Below, piece by piece: positions 19,018 to 28,574 of a stretch of 64,000 bases of DNA (positions are counted from its first letter, which is position 1; each line of letters starts with the position of its first letter). The position numbers and the translations under genes were made by a program. Origin of the DNA: Colwellia psychrerythraea (GTDB taxonomy: Bacteria; Pseudomonadota; Gammaproteobacteria; Enterobacterales; Alteromonadaceae); NCBI GenBank assembly GCA_002163005.1, contig MAAF01000070.1, positions 1 through 64,000 of the forward strand. The letters run 5' to 3'. A model generated the notes under the pieces. It ran no database searches. It was not told where the DNA came from and saw only the letters and a list, made by a program, of their open reading frames with translations.

Positions 19018-19779
19018 CTAAAAGCTCTTACTGACACTAAAAACAAAGCGTTGATCAAATATCTTTTGTCCTTCTTCTGAACCATATACTTTATGCGAAC
19101 TATCGACATCTGAATCGTGATAACGTACATCAACATTTAAGCCATATAAGTTTTTACTTAGACCTAAGTTCCAGTGAGTCCAGCCTTCAGCACCTTCACC
19201 TGATAGCTCTTGATAACCAATAGTGCCTGATAATTTTATGCCATTGTCAAACGTGGTACTTGGATGTATTGCATAGTTAACGCCACTCCAACCTTCAACA
19301 CCAAACCAATCATTGAGTGTCGGGGTAACTTCAAGCTTCATATTTACAGGGCCGAAATCTTTAGCAACCTCCATCCAAAGCTCAGTGTAATCCATGTCTT
19401 CAACACCGGGATAGGTATAGTGAAATACAAAAACATTGTAGCTAATATCTGTGTCACCAAAGGTGCCAAACTTACCAATATAAGGCGCCAGAACAGCCCT
19501 TACTTCAGGTGCTGATTCAAATTTATTGGTTGCGCCAAAGACCCCCGCATATACGCCATCTTCGTGTGTCCAGGTGAAACTACCTTTAATTGCCGGAATG
19601 TCACCATCAGCTACTTCTGATTCACCACGAAACACGTAATCAGTTGCCATTTCAAGAGAGCCACTAAAGGTGCCATTAAATAATTTCTCATTACTTTGCT
19701 CTGCACTTGCTAAAAAAGGGCAAGCTAGTAACATTGCGCTAACAAGAAGACGGTTTGTGTTCTTTATTGCTTTTTTCAT
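19018..19779 (-). CDS. torF: TorF-family putative outer-membrane porin
   Basis: A 253-residue exported protein with a signal peptide cut near FLASA. It has alternating strand patterns and begins its mature part with GTFSGSLEMATDYVFRGES, the opening typical of the TIGR02001/TorF porin-like family. It ends in the hydrophobic-aromatic strand RFVFSVSKSF that closes outer-membrane barrels. In Shewanella, torF is strongly induced by TorR with TMAO (established). Here it lies next to torR and shares a gap with TorR-like half-sites. The likely role is passage of TMAO or trimethylamine across the outer membrane, which is an inference. Confidence 0.85.
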   Translation of the reverse strand: MKKAIKNTNRLLVSAMLLACPFLASAEQSNEKLFNGTFSGSLEMATDYVFRGESEVADGDIPAIKGSFTWTHEDGVYAGVFGATNKFESAPEVRAVLAPYIGKFGTFGDTDISYNVFVFHYTYPGVEDMDYTELWMEVAKDFGPVNMKLEVTPTLNDWFGVEGWSGVNYAIHPSTTFDNGIKLSGTIGYQELSGEGAEGWTHWNLGLSKNLYGLNVDVRYHDSDVDSSHKVYGSEEGQKIFDQRFVFSVSKSF

Positions 19780-19847
19780 AACTTAGTACTCCAAGATTGA
19801 TATATATCAGATAAACTATTTTTGATGGCGTTATTGTATCGACGAGT

Positions 19848-19875
19848 TATGAACAGCGTTGTGTAGTTAAATGAA
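19848..19875. promoter_or_regulatory. TorR half-sites between torF and torR
   Basis: TATGAA at 19848-19853 (in TTATGAACAG) and AATGAA at 19870-19875 lie 22 bp apart in the same orientation, inside the 151-bp divergent gap. Each is at most one base from the TorR hexamer complement, but their spacing is about two helical turns, against one in the standard operator. They could serve torF activation, torR autoregulation or both. Confidence 0.5.
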
Positions 19876-19930
19876 CACAATATGTAAAAATGTTATTAAA
19901 TTTTGATAATGAGCTAATAGGAAATAAAGC

Positions 19931-20662
19931 TTGAACAATAAACATATATTAGTGGTTGAAGATGAAGTAATAACACGAGCCAAGCTGGTTGGTTATTTTC
20001 AGCACGCAGGTTATCAGGTAAGTGAAGCGGAAAATAAAACACAAATGGATTTGGTGCTAAAAAAGCATCACATTGACTTGGTTATGTTAGATATTAATTT
20101 GCCCGATGAAGATGGTCTGATGATCACACGAAACCTACGTAGCCAGTCTACAGTCGGTATTGTGCTGGTCACAGGGCGTACTGAATCTATCGATAAAATC
20201 ATTGGCTTAGAAATGGGGGCGGATGATTATGTCACCAAGCCATTTGAGTTAAGAGAGTTATTAGTTCGAGTTAAAAATATTTTATGGCGCATATCTTTAG
20301 TTGAACAAGAGCCAGCGAGAGTGGCACAAGTAACTCAAGTTGAAGAAGATGATGATCTGTTCCGTTTTGGTCAATGCAGCTTTGATATACCCAAACGTAA
20401 ACTACTCAAGAATAAAACCCCGGTAAAACTGACCAAAGCAGAATACGATATTTTAGTCGCTTTTGTCGCGAATCCGAGCCGGGTACTCAGTCGCGAGCGC
20501 TTACTTAACCTTATTGAACACCGTGTTGATGCCCCTAATGATAGGACTATTGATGTACTGGTTCGAAGATTACGTAATAAAATTGAAGATAATGCCAAAG
20601 ACCCACAAATTTTCATTACTATTCATGGTGAAGGTTATTTATTCGCTGCAGATGTAAGTTAA
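19931..20662 (+). CDS. torR: response regulator TorR
   Basis: An OmpR-type response regulator of 243 residues. The receiver has acidic residues VVEDE near 10-12, phosphoacceptor Asp54 in MLDINLPDEDG and the conserved lysine in VTKPFE. A winged helix at the C-terminus ends with DVLVRRLRNKIEDNAKDP and GEGYLF. The start is TTG at 19931; no ATG or GTG fits the receiver start better and AGGAAA is upstream. It is phosphorylated by TorS and activates torECAD. Divergent from torF. Confidence 0.93.
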   Translation: MNNKHILVVEDEVITRAKLVGYFQHAGYQVSEAENKTQMDLVLKKHHIDLVMLDINLPDEDGLMITRNLRSQSTVGIVLVTGRTESIDKIIGLEMGADDYVTKPFELRELLVRVKNILWRISLVEQEPARVAQVTQVEEDDDLFRFGQCSFDIPKRKLLKNKTPVKLTKAEYDILVAFVANPSRVLSRERLLNLIEHRVDAPNDRTIDVLVRRLRNKIEDNAKDPQIFITIHGEGYLFAADVS

Positions 20663-20862
20663 AAAATGACGAAACATGCTTGCTTAACCTCAACTCTGGT
20701 AAATGAATGTTGATATCTATAATAACCACCCATGTTATAGGCTTATTCATTCGTCTCAACATTGATAGTTTTGGTAATAATGCCTACGATGATAGCGCCT
20801 AAAATAGCTTGTTGAGTAACTTTGCTATTACTTATAAAATTATGCAGTAGCCATCGTTTATG

Positions 20863-21894
20863 TTAATTGGTTTTAGTGCGTTCAGTATTAACCCAATAGA
20901 TAGGCTTGAAGTGGCTAGGTGACAAGGATAACTCCGCATCGAGTAAGCTGATATTCGTTTGGTTTATGGTGATTATTTTAGGGGCCTGTTCTACTTTCAA
21001 TATCCCCTTTTGTAAATAATCTACTGCTTGATTGATGGCCATTTTGCCTTGTAATACCATTTGATCTGAATTGGCCATTAATATCTTTTTACGTTTTATC
21101 CCTCGATAGACACCATGGCTAAGATAATGACTAAGGATCTTAGGCTGTTGATTTTTAGGTAATTGCGCCACTTCATTAATTGCCATCTCAGCCATTACGG
21201 CGTTACCTGCTAAATAATCGATATTTTTATATTTTTTTAAGGTCTTTTTTAACAAAGAGAATTGAGTGATTTTTTCGTTTAAACCGTGTTGAATGGTCAC
21301 TATTTCAATCTTGCTGTGTACCAAGGCTGCTTGTAAACCTTTCGTCGATTGTGAACTGCCGCCACCATTTTTAGGCCCAGGAAACCAAGCAAGTTGAGCA
21401 GGGTGTTGATAAGGTTTTTTATTGTGCCTTTTAACCAGATACTCGCCTAATTTATAGCCCATTTGATACCAGGAGACACCGGTTCTTCCGGTAATGTTTT
21501 TTGTAGAAATTTCATTTACTAGCGCAAAAATTGGCGTATGCTGGTTTACTTGTGTAAGTTTCTGATCCAATTGTTCAAAATTAACTGAGCCAACTAATAT
21601 AGCGCTGGCTTGCCAGTGAACACATTGTTCAATTTGTCTTAGCTGTTCATCAGTGTTTTGGTAACCACCTGCTTCAAGTACTTTTAATTCAATTGACCTT
21701 TGTTTTGCTTGCTCAGTCATGCCAAAATTGAGACTAAGCCAGTAAGAATCTTTCAGGTGAGGATAGACAGCACAAATTTTGATGTTGTCTATAGGTTGTT
21801 TATTTTTTGTTATCTGCTGCGCCGCAGAGGCTACAGATGAAAAATAAAGTAAACAATTAAGCATTGTTAGCAGTAAAACTAAAAATATTTTCAC
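20863..21894 (-). CDS. torT: periplasmic TMAO-binding protein TorT
   Basis: TorT binds TMAO in the periplasm and presents it to the sensor domain of TorS. It is a type I periplasmic-binding fold of 343 residues (E. coli 342). A signal peptide (FLVLLLTMLNCLLYFSSVASA) precedes KICAVYPHLKDSYWLSLNFGM, the start of the binding fold. I chose the GTG at 21894. The frame stays open much further upstream, but that part overlaps torS and comes before the signal peptide. It is divergent from torS with a 52-bp gap. Confidence 0.88.
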   Translation of the reverse strand: MKIFLVLLLTMLNCLLYFSSVASAAQQITKNKQPIDNIKICAVYPHLKDSYWLSLNFGMTEQAKQRSIELKVLEAGGYQNTDEQLRQIEQCVHWQASAILVGSVNFEQLDQKLTQVNQHTPIFALVNEISTKNITGRTGVSWYQMGYKLGEYLVKRHNKKPYQHPAQLAWFPGPKNGGGSSQSTKGLQAALVHSKIEIVTIQHGLNEKITQFSLLKKTLKKYKNIDYLAGNAVMAEMAINEVAQLPKNQQPKILSHYLSHGVYRGIKRKKILMANSDQMVLQGKMAINQAVDYLQKGILKVEQAPKIITINQTNISLLDAELSLSPSHFKPIYWVNTERTKTN

Positions 21895-21946
21895 AAAATA
21901 ACTCAATTTAAAACTAATTAGTTGCTCAGTAAGAGAGGATATTACA

Positions 21947-24900
21947 TTGCACTTTCGTCGAAGTATAGGTAACAAATTATTATTTGCCTTTAGCTTTGTT
22001 GCTGGTTTGTTGTTGTTTGTCAGCATAGTTGCATGGAATGGTCTTAGCCTTATTGCCAGTACAGGCGATACGATAACGCAGCAAACATTACCTACACTTT
22101 CAAGTGCCCGAGAACTAGCAAATATTAGCTTGAAAATCACCCATGCCACAACGTTATTAAAAAACATCACCGATGAAGAACAGCGACAAGAAAACAGTCA
22201 ACAATTAGTGGTGCTCAACCTCGCAATTGAAGAAAAATTTTCAGCCCTCAAATCACTTAATATTAATAATAAAAAGTTAATCCATCTATTAGCACTTAAC
22301 AATGAGATTAGCCAAAATATTGATCAACTTGATGGCTTTGCAAGAGATAAAATTACTAACCAAAAAGAGCTTGATGAAACTTTTTTGGTGGTAAAAACAT
22401 CTGTGCATGAAATTTCAGTGTTGTCTCAATCACAAGTGGCCAATGCCAGTACTTTTGCTTTAGTTCGCTTATCAGGGCTTTATGATTTGATAGAACAGAA
22501 AAGTAAACTTGACCAAGCGCAGCGAGATATTGATTTAATTATTGATGAGGATCTTAATCTACTTGATAAGATGGCAGCATTAGAGCGTCATGCGTTAGAA
22601 CTAGAACAAATTGCGAATTTAGTCATTACCACACAGCAATATCAACCACTTAATGAACTTGCGACTAAAAAGAATACCCATCTATTGCTAATACAACATT
22701 TGGTTGATGCTATCACCGATCCCTATCGAGTTAACTTAGCGCGCTCAGCGCTGGATAAACTAAAATTGTTTGACGACTTTATTGTTTATCAACAAAGAGC
22801 AATTGAACTAGCCAAAAAACAAAACTTATTACATCAACACATTTCTAATCAATTAGATCAATTAAATCAAGGGATTTTAACCTTAGTTAAACGCCAAGGT
22901 GATTTAGCTGAACAAACGAGTTTGCAACATCAAAAACTGGTTTCCTGGTCACAAAATGTTTTCTTAATCACGACTTTATTATCGCTTATTGTTATCGTCT
23001 TTGTAATGTGGAAGGTTGTGTATCAGGGCATTGTTTTTAAATTACAAAAACACACTGATGCTATTGAGAAACTAGCGGCAGGCGATCTTGAAATCACCGT
23101 TGAGTCATCAAACGATGAAGAGTTAAAACATATGGCTGATGCGCTAGATGTTTTTAGAGATAATGCGATTAAGAAGCAGCAGCTTGAAAATGAGCAGCGC
23201 CAGACAGAAAAAGAATTACGGTTACACAAGGAAAACCTCGAACAACTCGTTGGTGTTAGGACTCAAGAGCTAAGGTTAACCAACGAACAGTTAAATAGTG
23301 AGTCTAAAGCGCATGCCTTGGCCAAACAGCAAGCAGAGCAAGCTAATAGAGCTAAGTCAGTCTTTTTGGCTAGTATGAGTCATGAAATACGTACGCCGAT
23401 GAGTGGCATGATTGGTACTTTAGAGCTGTTATCCGATACTAATCTTACGTCAGAGCAACAACGCTATGCTCAGACTATTTTGTATTCAGGGGAAAGTTTA
23501 CTCGATATTCTTAATGATATTCTCGATTATTCAAAAATAGAAGCGGGGCATATTGAACTCTGTTATCGAGCCGTTGATTTAGTGAGAATAGGGCAAGACG
23601 TTGTTCATTTGATGCAAGCTAGGGCGAATAGCAAAGCGTTGCAGTTACGGTTTGAAATAGAAGATAATATAGACGTTTGGCGTCTAGCTGATTTAGGTAA
23701 GTTACGGCAAGTCTTAATAAACTTGATCAATAACGCCATCAAATTCACTCAGCGAGGAAGTATTGTACTGTCAATATCTACCAATGATGAAAGCAAAGCA
23801 GGCTCATCTGATGTCACCTTTTCTGTGACTGATACTGGATGCGGTATAGCTAAAAGCAAGCATGAAGGTGTTTTTCAGGCCTTTACTCAGGTGGCTAATT
23901 TACAAACAGCAACGGGTACTGGTTTAGGTTTAGCAATATGTCAGCGTTTGGTTAGTGCAATGAACGGACATTTATCTCTGATAAGTGAAGAAGGTAGAGG
24001 TAGTTGTTTCTCATTTAGTATACCTATTGAGACGGCCTCCACTGAGGCTATTTCAGCACAACAAATAATAACCATGCCATTAAATATGCCATCAAAAGAA
24101 TTGTCACAAAATTACAATGTTTTAATTGTTGAAGATAATGAAATTAACCTTGATGTTGCCAGCGCTTTAGTTGAAAAGCTTGGCCACAATGTAACAGCAG
24201 CTAAAGATGGCACAAGCGCACTTAAATACATGTTAGAAAACCATTATGATTTAGCATTACTTGATATCAATTTACCTGATATTGATGGTGTGAAACTCTC
24301 TAAGCAGCTCAAAGCTATGGCTAAAGAGAAGCAGGAACCCCTTAAAACTATTGCTGTGTCGGCTCATGTTTTTAATGAAGATATCACCCAGTTTATCGCG
24401 TCAGGTTTTGATGGTTTTGTCGCTAAACCAGTACAAATGAAAAAACTAAAACCAAGTATTGCTCAAGTAATGTTAAATGTTGCAAGTTCGCTTAACCAAA
24501 ACCTTGAAAAAAGTAAGGCTGTGATAGCTCAAGAAAATAAAAGCTTAAGTTCAAATAATATAGATACAGTAGTAGACTCTAAAAAGAGTGAAAACTTCCC
24601 GAACAATGACAATGAAGATGACGATTACAAAAGGGTGTTATTTGATCTTGAAATCCCTAATCAAGATATTGAGTATTTAGGCAGTGAAAAAGTAAAACAA
24701 TTGGCTCAGTTATTTGGCCAACAAGTTAGCAGTGAATACAGTGATTTTTCTGACTTAACACAGAGTCAACAACAGCAAAAGCTTCATAAGCTCAAAGGGG
24801 CAGCTATCGCTTTAGGCTTAGTTAGGTTATATCACCTATGTCAGAAATTAGAGTTACATTGCCAAACCGAACAGCTTAGTGAATATCAGCTACTTATGCT

Positions 24901-24958
24901 TGAAGAGTTAATAGCGAAGTCATTTATTCTACTTAATAAGTATGCGGATAACCTTTAA
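21947..24958 (+). CDS. torS: hybrid sensor histidine kinase TorS
   Basis: An inner-membrane hybrid kinase of 1003 residues (E. coli TorS 914) that senses the TMAO-TorT complex and phosphorylates TorR through a four-step relay. The order is: membrane segment (about 9-30), long helical periplasmic sensor, second membrane segment (about 335-360), HAMP, coiled coil, HisKA with His479 in [12 protein letters not shown], HATPase ([17 protein letters not shown]), receiver with Asp773 in [11 protein letters not shown], and HPt with His947 in [12 protein letters not shown]. The start is TTG at 21947 with GAGAGGA 7 bp upstream. Confidence 0.93.
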   Translation: MHFRRSIGNKLLFAFSFVAGLLLFVSIVAWNGLSLIASTGDTITQQTLPTLSSARELANISLKITHATTLLKNITDEEQRQENSQQLVVLNLAIEEKFSALKSLNINNKKLIHLLALNNEISQNIDQLDGFARDKITNQKELDETFLVVKTSVHEISVLSQSQVANASTFALVRLSGLYDLIEQKSKLDQAQRDIDLIIDEDLNLLDKMAALERHALELEQIANLVITTQQYQPLNELATKKNTHLLLIQHLVDAITDPYRVNLARSALDKLKLFDDFIVYQQRAIELAKKQNLLHQHISNQLDQLNQGILTLVKRQGDLAEQTSLQHQKLVSWSQNVFLITTLLSLIVIVFVMWKVVYQGIVFKLQKHTDAIEKLAAGDLEITVESSNDEELKHMADALDVFRDNAIKKQQLENEQRQTEKELRLHKENLEQLVGVRTQELRLTNEQLNSESKAHALAKQQAEQANRAKSVFLASMSHEIRTPMSGMIGTLELLSDTNLTSEQQRYAQTILYSGESLLDILNDILDYSKIEAGHIELCYRAVDLVRIGQDVVHLMQARANSKALQLRFEIEDNIDVWRLADLGKLRQVLINLINNAIKFTQRGSIVLSISTNDESKAGSSDVTFSVTDTGCGIAKSKHEGVFQAFTQVANLQTATGTGLGLAICQRLVSAMNGHLSLISEEGRGSCFSFSIPIETASTEAISAQQIITMPLNMPSKELSQNYNVLIVEDNEINLDVASALVEKLGHNVTAAKDGTSALKYMLENHYDLALLDINLPDIDGVKLSKQLKAMAKEKQEPLKTIAVSAHVFNEDITQFIASGFDGFVAKPVQMKKLKPSIAQVMLNVASSLNQNLEKSKAVIAQENKSLSSNNIDTVVDSKKSENFPNNDNEDDDYKRVLFDLEIPNQDIEYLGSEKVKQLAQLFGQQVSSEYSDFSDLTQSQQQQKLHKLKGAAIALGLVRLYHLCQKLELHCQTEQLSEYQLLMLEELIAKSFILLNKYADNL

Positions 24959-25175
24959 AAAGTCCTTGTTTTAAGGTGTTTATGGATGTATCGATCAGCC
25001 GTAACTTTGCAGAGAATCGGGTACGGTGTAAACTTTCACCGGATAAAACAATATCAGCAGTTGCTAATAGGACTAACTACAAGAGATATATAAGCTTTAT
25101 TATTAACCTGTTAAAGTGATAAGTTAACTATAATGAATAAGACAAGTATGTCATTAATTAATAAAAGGATACTTT

Positions 25176-26405
25176 ATGATTTTTATGAAATATGTGTTTA
25201 GATATTTACTTTTTACCTGCCTCTTTGGTTTCACAACTTACACTTTAACTGTACAAGCACAACAAAAGTATATTATTTACTTAGATGCTGATTTTAGTGG
25301 AGCTACAAATTCGAGTTTGGCTATACAACAAGGTATTACTACAGCGCTAGCTGAAGTCGATAACAATATTCAAGGAATTCAGTTTGAGCTTGTTAGCAAA
25401 GACCATAGAGCGAATTCATTACGTAGTCGACGTAATTTAGAAAAATTCCTGGTAGATGACCAAGCTTTAATGGTTTTTTCAGGGTTGCACTCCCCGCCTT
25501 TATTAGCCAACAAATCTTTTATTAATGACAATAAAATACTGCTTTTAGATCCTTGGGCTGCAGCGGGGCCTATTACGCGTAGTGCTTCAGCACAAAACTG
25601 GATATTTCGCTTATCCATTGATGATAGTAATGCTGGTAGTTTTATAAGTAAAAAAGCCATTGAGCAAGGCTTTAGTAAACCTTATTTATTATTAGAGGAT
25701 ACTGGTTGGGGCCGCTCTAATGAAAAAACTATGACGCAAGCCTTACAAGAAGCATCAATAAAACCGGTAGGGCTGTCTTGGTTCAATTGGGGGGCAGGGA
25801 AGAATCACGCTAAGGTATTACTTCGAGATATTAAAGCTAGTGGTGCTGATGTGATCTTCTTTGTTGGTAACTCAGTAGAAGGCGTTACTTTTACTCGTGC
25901 TATGGTTGAACTCCCGGAAAATATCCGTTTACCTATAAGAAGTCACTGGGGCATAACGGGTGGGGATTTTACCCAAAAAGTTACTGCCACAGAGCGTGAA
26001 AAAATAGATTTACAGTTCATTCAAACAAGCTTTTCCTTTCTCAATGATAATATATCGACCTTAGCTGAAAACGTATTAGCCTTGGGTATTAAATCAAATG
26101 AAGGTTTAAGTGATAAAAGTGATTTTAAAGCACAAACTGGTTTTGTTCATGCTTATGATCTAACCAAAATAGTGATTGCTGCTATTAGACAAATTAAGTT
26201 AACCGGTGATAAAAACCAAGACAAAATTTTGCTGCATCATGCATTAGAGCATCTAATTCAACCAATCCCTGGATTGTTGAAAACATATCATCGACCTTTT
26301 ACCCCGTATAGTAAGCAAAAGCTTAATGCTCATGAAGCGCTAACTATTGATGATTACTCAATGGGAAGATATAACAGTAAAGACGAGGTTGTTTTACTTA
26401 ACTAA
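25176..26405 (+). CDS. periplasmic substrate-binding protein, branched-chain amino acid type
   Basis: A 409-residue exported protein with a signal peptide ending near TVQAQQ. The type I binding-protein fold follows: an opening strand KYIIYLDADFSG, IQQGITTALAEVDN, and a second lobe with ADVIFFVGNSVEG. It resembles LivJ/LivK-like ligand-binding proteins. No ABC permease or ATPase is nearby. The next gene, 62 bp on, is a histidine kinase, so it more likely delivers a ligand to a sensor than to a transporter. That is an inference, modelled on the TorT-TorS pair just upstream. The ligand is unknown. AAGGA lies 6-8 bp before the ATG at 25176. Confidence 0.75.
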   Translation: MIFMKYVFRYLLFTCLFGFTTYTLTVQAQQKYIIYLDADFSGATNSSLAIQQGITTALAEVDNNIQGIQFELVSKDHRANSLRSRRNLEKFLVDDQALMVFSGLHSPPLLANKSFINDNKILLLDPWAAAGPITRSASAQNWIFRLSIDDSNAGSFISKKAIEQGFSKPYLLLEDTGWGRSNEKTMTQALQEASIKPVGLSWFNWGAGKNHAKVLLRDIKASGADVIFFVGNSVEGVTFTRAMVELPENIRLPIRSHWGITGGDFTQKVTATEREKIDLQFIQTSFSFLNDNISTLAENVLALGIKSNEGLSDKSDFKAQTGFVHAYDLTKIVIAAIRQIKLTGDKNQDKILLHHALEHLIQPIPGLLKTYHRPFTPYSKQKLNAHEALTIDDYSMGRYNSKDEVVLLN

Positions 26406-26467
26406 CTTATTGGAATTGTTATAATAAAGAGTATGAATAGTGGATGTAATATTATTGAGTGGTATAG

Positions 26468-28264
26468 ATGATTAAAACTACGGTATCTTTTGCTCTAGCA
26501 AGGTTTGTCTTTATTAGTTGTGTTGGTTTGGCGGTGATTATTACCAGCTTAGTAAACAATCATGTGGTTGAATTAGTTAATACTGAATATGAAAAAATAG
26601 CTAAAAGAGAAATTAATACCTTAAATAATAATTACCGTGTGCTTATTAATCACCATTTGATTTTATTAAAAGATCAATCCCAAGCCTCTCTTTTCGTGCA
26701 AGCCTTAATGCAGCCTAAAAGTAACTTGGGGAAAATAAAAGATTATATGGCGGGTTTAACATTGTTAGGTCAAAAGTATGATGAAACCCTGCTTGATTTT
26801 GAGGGCACAACATTACACTCTACCTTAGAGAATTCCGTTAACTATAAAAAATTTCCCTGGTTGAACGATATACTTTCTCAAAAAGAGAGTCACTCTATTC
26901 AAATCTTAACTATTGATGGGGAGTTTTTTTGGTGTATAGCGTTTCCTGTATTATATAACCAGCAAGTTGAAGGTGTTTTAGTCGCCAATATACCTTTAGA
27001 TACCATTCATTCAGGTCAAATAGATATTGATATGCTTGATGGTTTAATGATTGAAGTGGTGCAAGGATCACAAACCATTGCAACTTTCGGTAAACAGGTA
27101 ATAGGTGCTAAGCAAAGCATACAATGGCAAGATGTTGGGGTTAGCTTTAACTTTACGGTAGATGAAGCTAATAGGAATGATGCTTTATCTAACTTGGTTA
27201 TCCAATTGGCGAGCTATATTATCCTCGCCATAGTATTTACAACATTGCTGGCATACTTGTATGGTTATCGCTATTTTGTTAAACCCATCCTCGCTCTTTC
27301 TCAGTTAACCTCCAGCCTTGAAAAAGGTAACGAACCCATGGCGCTTCAAGAAGATTTAAGGTTTACTGAATTTTCCGGTTTATTTAAACAGTTTAATCAC
27401 ATGAGTGAAAAAGTAGCAAAAAGGGAACGAGCGTTAAAACAAAGTTATGAACAAATTTCAAATACTAATAAGGAGTTAAAGCAGAGTGAATCTCAACTGG
27501 TTCAATCTGAAAAAATGGCCAGCATTGGCGTACTGGCTGCGGGCGTAGCCCATGAAATCAATAACCCTATTGGTTTTATTCGCAGTAACTTAGAAGTATT
27601 AGAAGATTATTTTTCTGATATTGAAAAGTATTATCATGAATTCAATGAAACACTTGCCAGTGAAGAAGACAAAGAAAACCATAAGAAGTTAGCAAAAAAG
27701 TATGAACTAGAATTCCTCTTTAAAGACTCACCGCCACTGATAAAAAGTAGTATCTCAGGCGTTGACCGCGTTACTGAAATAGTCAAAAGCTTAAAAACAT
27801 TTGCTCGTATTGATCAGCCGGAAAAAGCATTGGTAGATATTAATGAAGGCTTGAGCGCAACACTTAATATGGTTCACAATGAGTTAAAATACTGTTGCAA
27901 AGTACATGTAGATTTACAGTCATTACCGCAAGTTCATGCATTTCCGGGGAAACTGAACCAAGTATTCATGAATTTATTGATAAATGCGGGGCAAGCCATA
28001 ACCGCTAAAGGCGATATCTTTGTCAGAACATTTGTTGAAGAAGGCAATATTGTTATTGAAATTGAAGACACTGGTAGTGGTATTGATTCTGAGAATATAA
28101 CGCAAATATTTACCCCTTTTTATACCAGTAAACCCATCGGTGAGGGCACCGGATTAGGCTTGTCGATTAGTCATCAAATAATTGAGCAACATAATGGCAA
28201 AATAACGGTTAAATCAGTGTTAGGCAAGGGAAGTTGTTTTTCCGTTTATATACCTATTAGTTGA
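26468..28264 (+). CDS. sensor histidine kinase with periplasmic domain, orphan
   Basis: A 598-residue inner-membrane kinase. The N-terminal membrane segment (about 9-28) and a second (about 240-265) bracket a periplasmic domain of about 210 residues that looks Cache-like. HAMP, a coiled coil and the phosphoacceptor His362 in AAGVAHEINNPIG follow, and the ATPase domain ends the protein (NLLINAGQA, DTGSGI, GTGLGLSI). The AHEINNP box places it with NtrB-type and ZraS-like kinases, many of which work with sigma54 regulators. There is no receiver or HPt domain and no response regulator gene alongside. The partner could be elsewhere. Confidence 0.85.
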   Translation: MIKTTVSFALARFVFISCVGLAVIITSLVNNHVVELVNTEYEKIAKREINTLNNNYRVLINHHLILLKDQSQASLFVQALMQPKSNLGKIKDYMAGLTLLGQKYDETLLDFEGTTLHSTLENSVNYKKFPWLNDILSQKESHSIQILTIDGEFFWCIAFPVLYNQQVEGVLVANIPLDTIHSGQIDIDMLDGLMIEVVQGSQTIATFGKQVIGAKQSIQWQDVGVSFNFTVDEANRNDALSNLVIQLASYIILAIVFTTLLAYLYGYRYFVKPILALSQLTSSLEKGNEPMALQEDLRFTEFSGLFKQFNHMSEKVAKRERALKQSYEQISNTNKELKQSESQLVQSEKMASIGVLAAGVAHEINNPIGFIRSNLEVLEDYFSDIEKYYHEFNETLASEEDKENHKKLAKKYELEFLFKDSPPLIKSSISGVDRVTEIVKSLKTFARIDQPEKALVDINEGLSATLNMVHNELKYCCKVHVDLQSLPQVHAFPGKLNQVFMNLLINAGQAITAKGDIFVRTFVEEGNIVIEIEDTGSGIDSENITQIFTPFYTSKPIGEGTGLGLSISHQIIEQHNGKITVKSVLGKGSCFSVYIPIS

Positions 28265-28314
28265 ACCAATGATCTCAGAGTCAGGATTTGAGCAAAGGTG
28301 CGTATAAATAGCAC

Positions 28315-28377
28315 TCAATACATTGCCATTCGCTTAAACTCAGCAGGGTATCGTTGATAATTTTTGGCTTTTGTCAT
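28315..28377 (-). pseudogene. truncated transposase OrfA, first 20 codons
   Basis: Starting at an ATG preceded by GGAGGTG, the frame reads MTKAKNYQRYPAEFKRMAMY then stops. The pattern YPAEFKRxA is the opening of IS3-family OrfA helix-turn-helix proteins, which normally run to about 90-100 residues. Confidence 0.65.
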
Positions 28378-28436
28378 GAAACACCTCCTGTTGTATCGCT
28401 ACAACAATTATAGTGTGTCCACGGAAATGGGGTAAG
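28315..28436 (-). mobile_element. insertion-sequence scar, IS3-like end
   Basis: TGTCCACGGAAATGGGGTAAG at about 28416-28436 resembles the terminal inverted repeat of IS3-group elements. Just inside it on the minus strand are a good ribosome site (GGAGGTG) and the start of a transposase OrfA. The rest of the element is gone and no matching second end is seen before 28575, so this is a remnant. Apart from it the 28265-28574 gap holds nothing I recognise. Confidence 0.65.
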
Positions 28437-28574
28437 ACTAATCAGCAGACATTATGCTTTAGTTGATACGTAAAAACATAACCCCATGATTTACGAGTGA
28501 AATATTTTGTCATCATAGGCAGCTATTGAATATTTAGATCATTAATAAAGCTCACTTAGTTAGCTTGACTGCTA

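Noticed and set aside
21895-22170. An N-terminal extension of torT of about 90 residues.
   Set aside because: It overlaps the start of torS on the other strand and comes before a clear signal peptide; the GTG at 21894 gives the family length.
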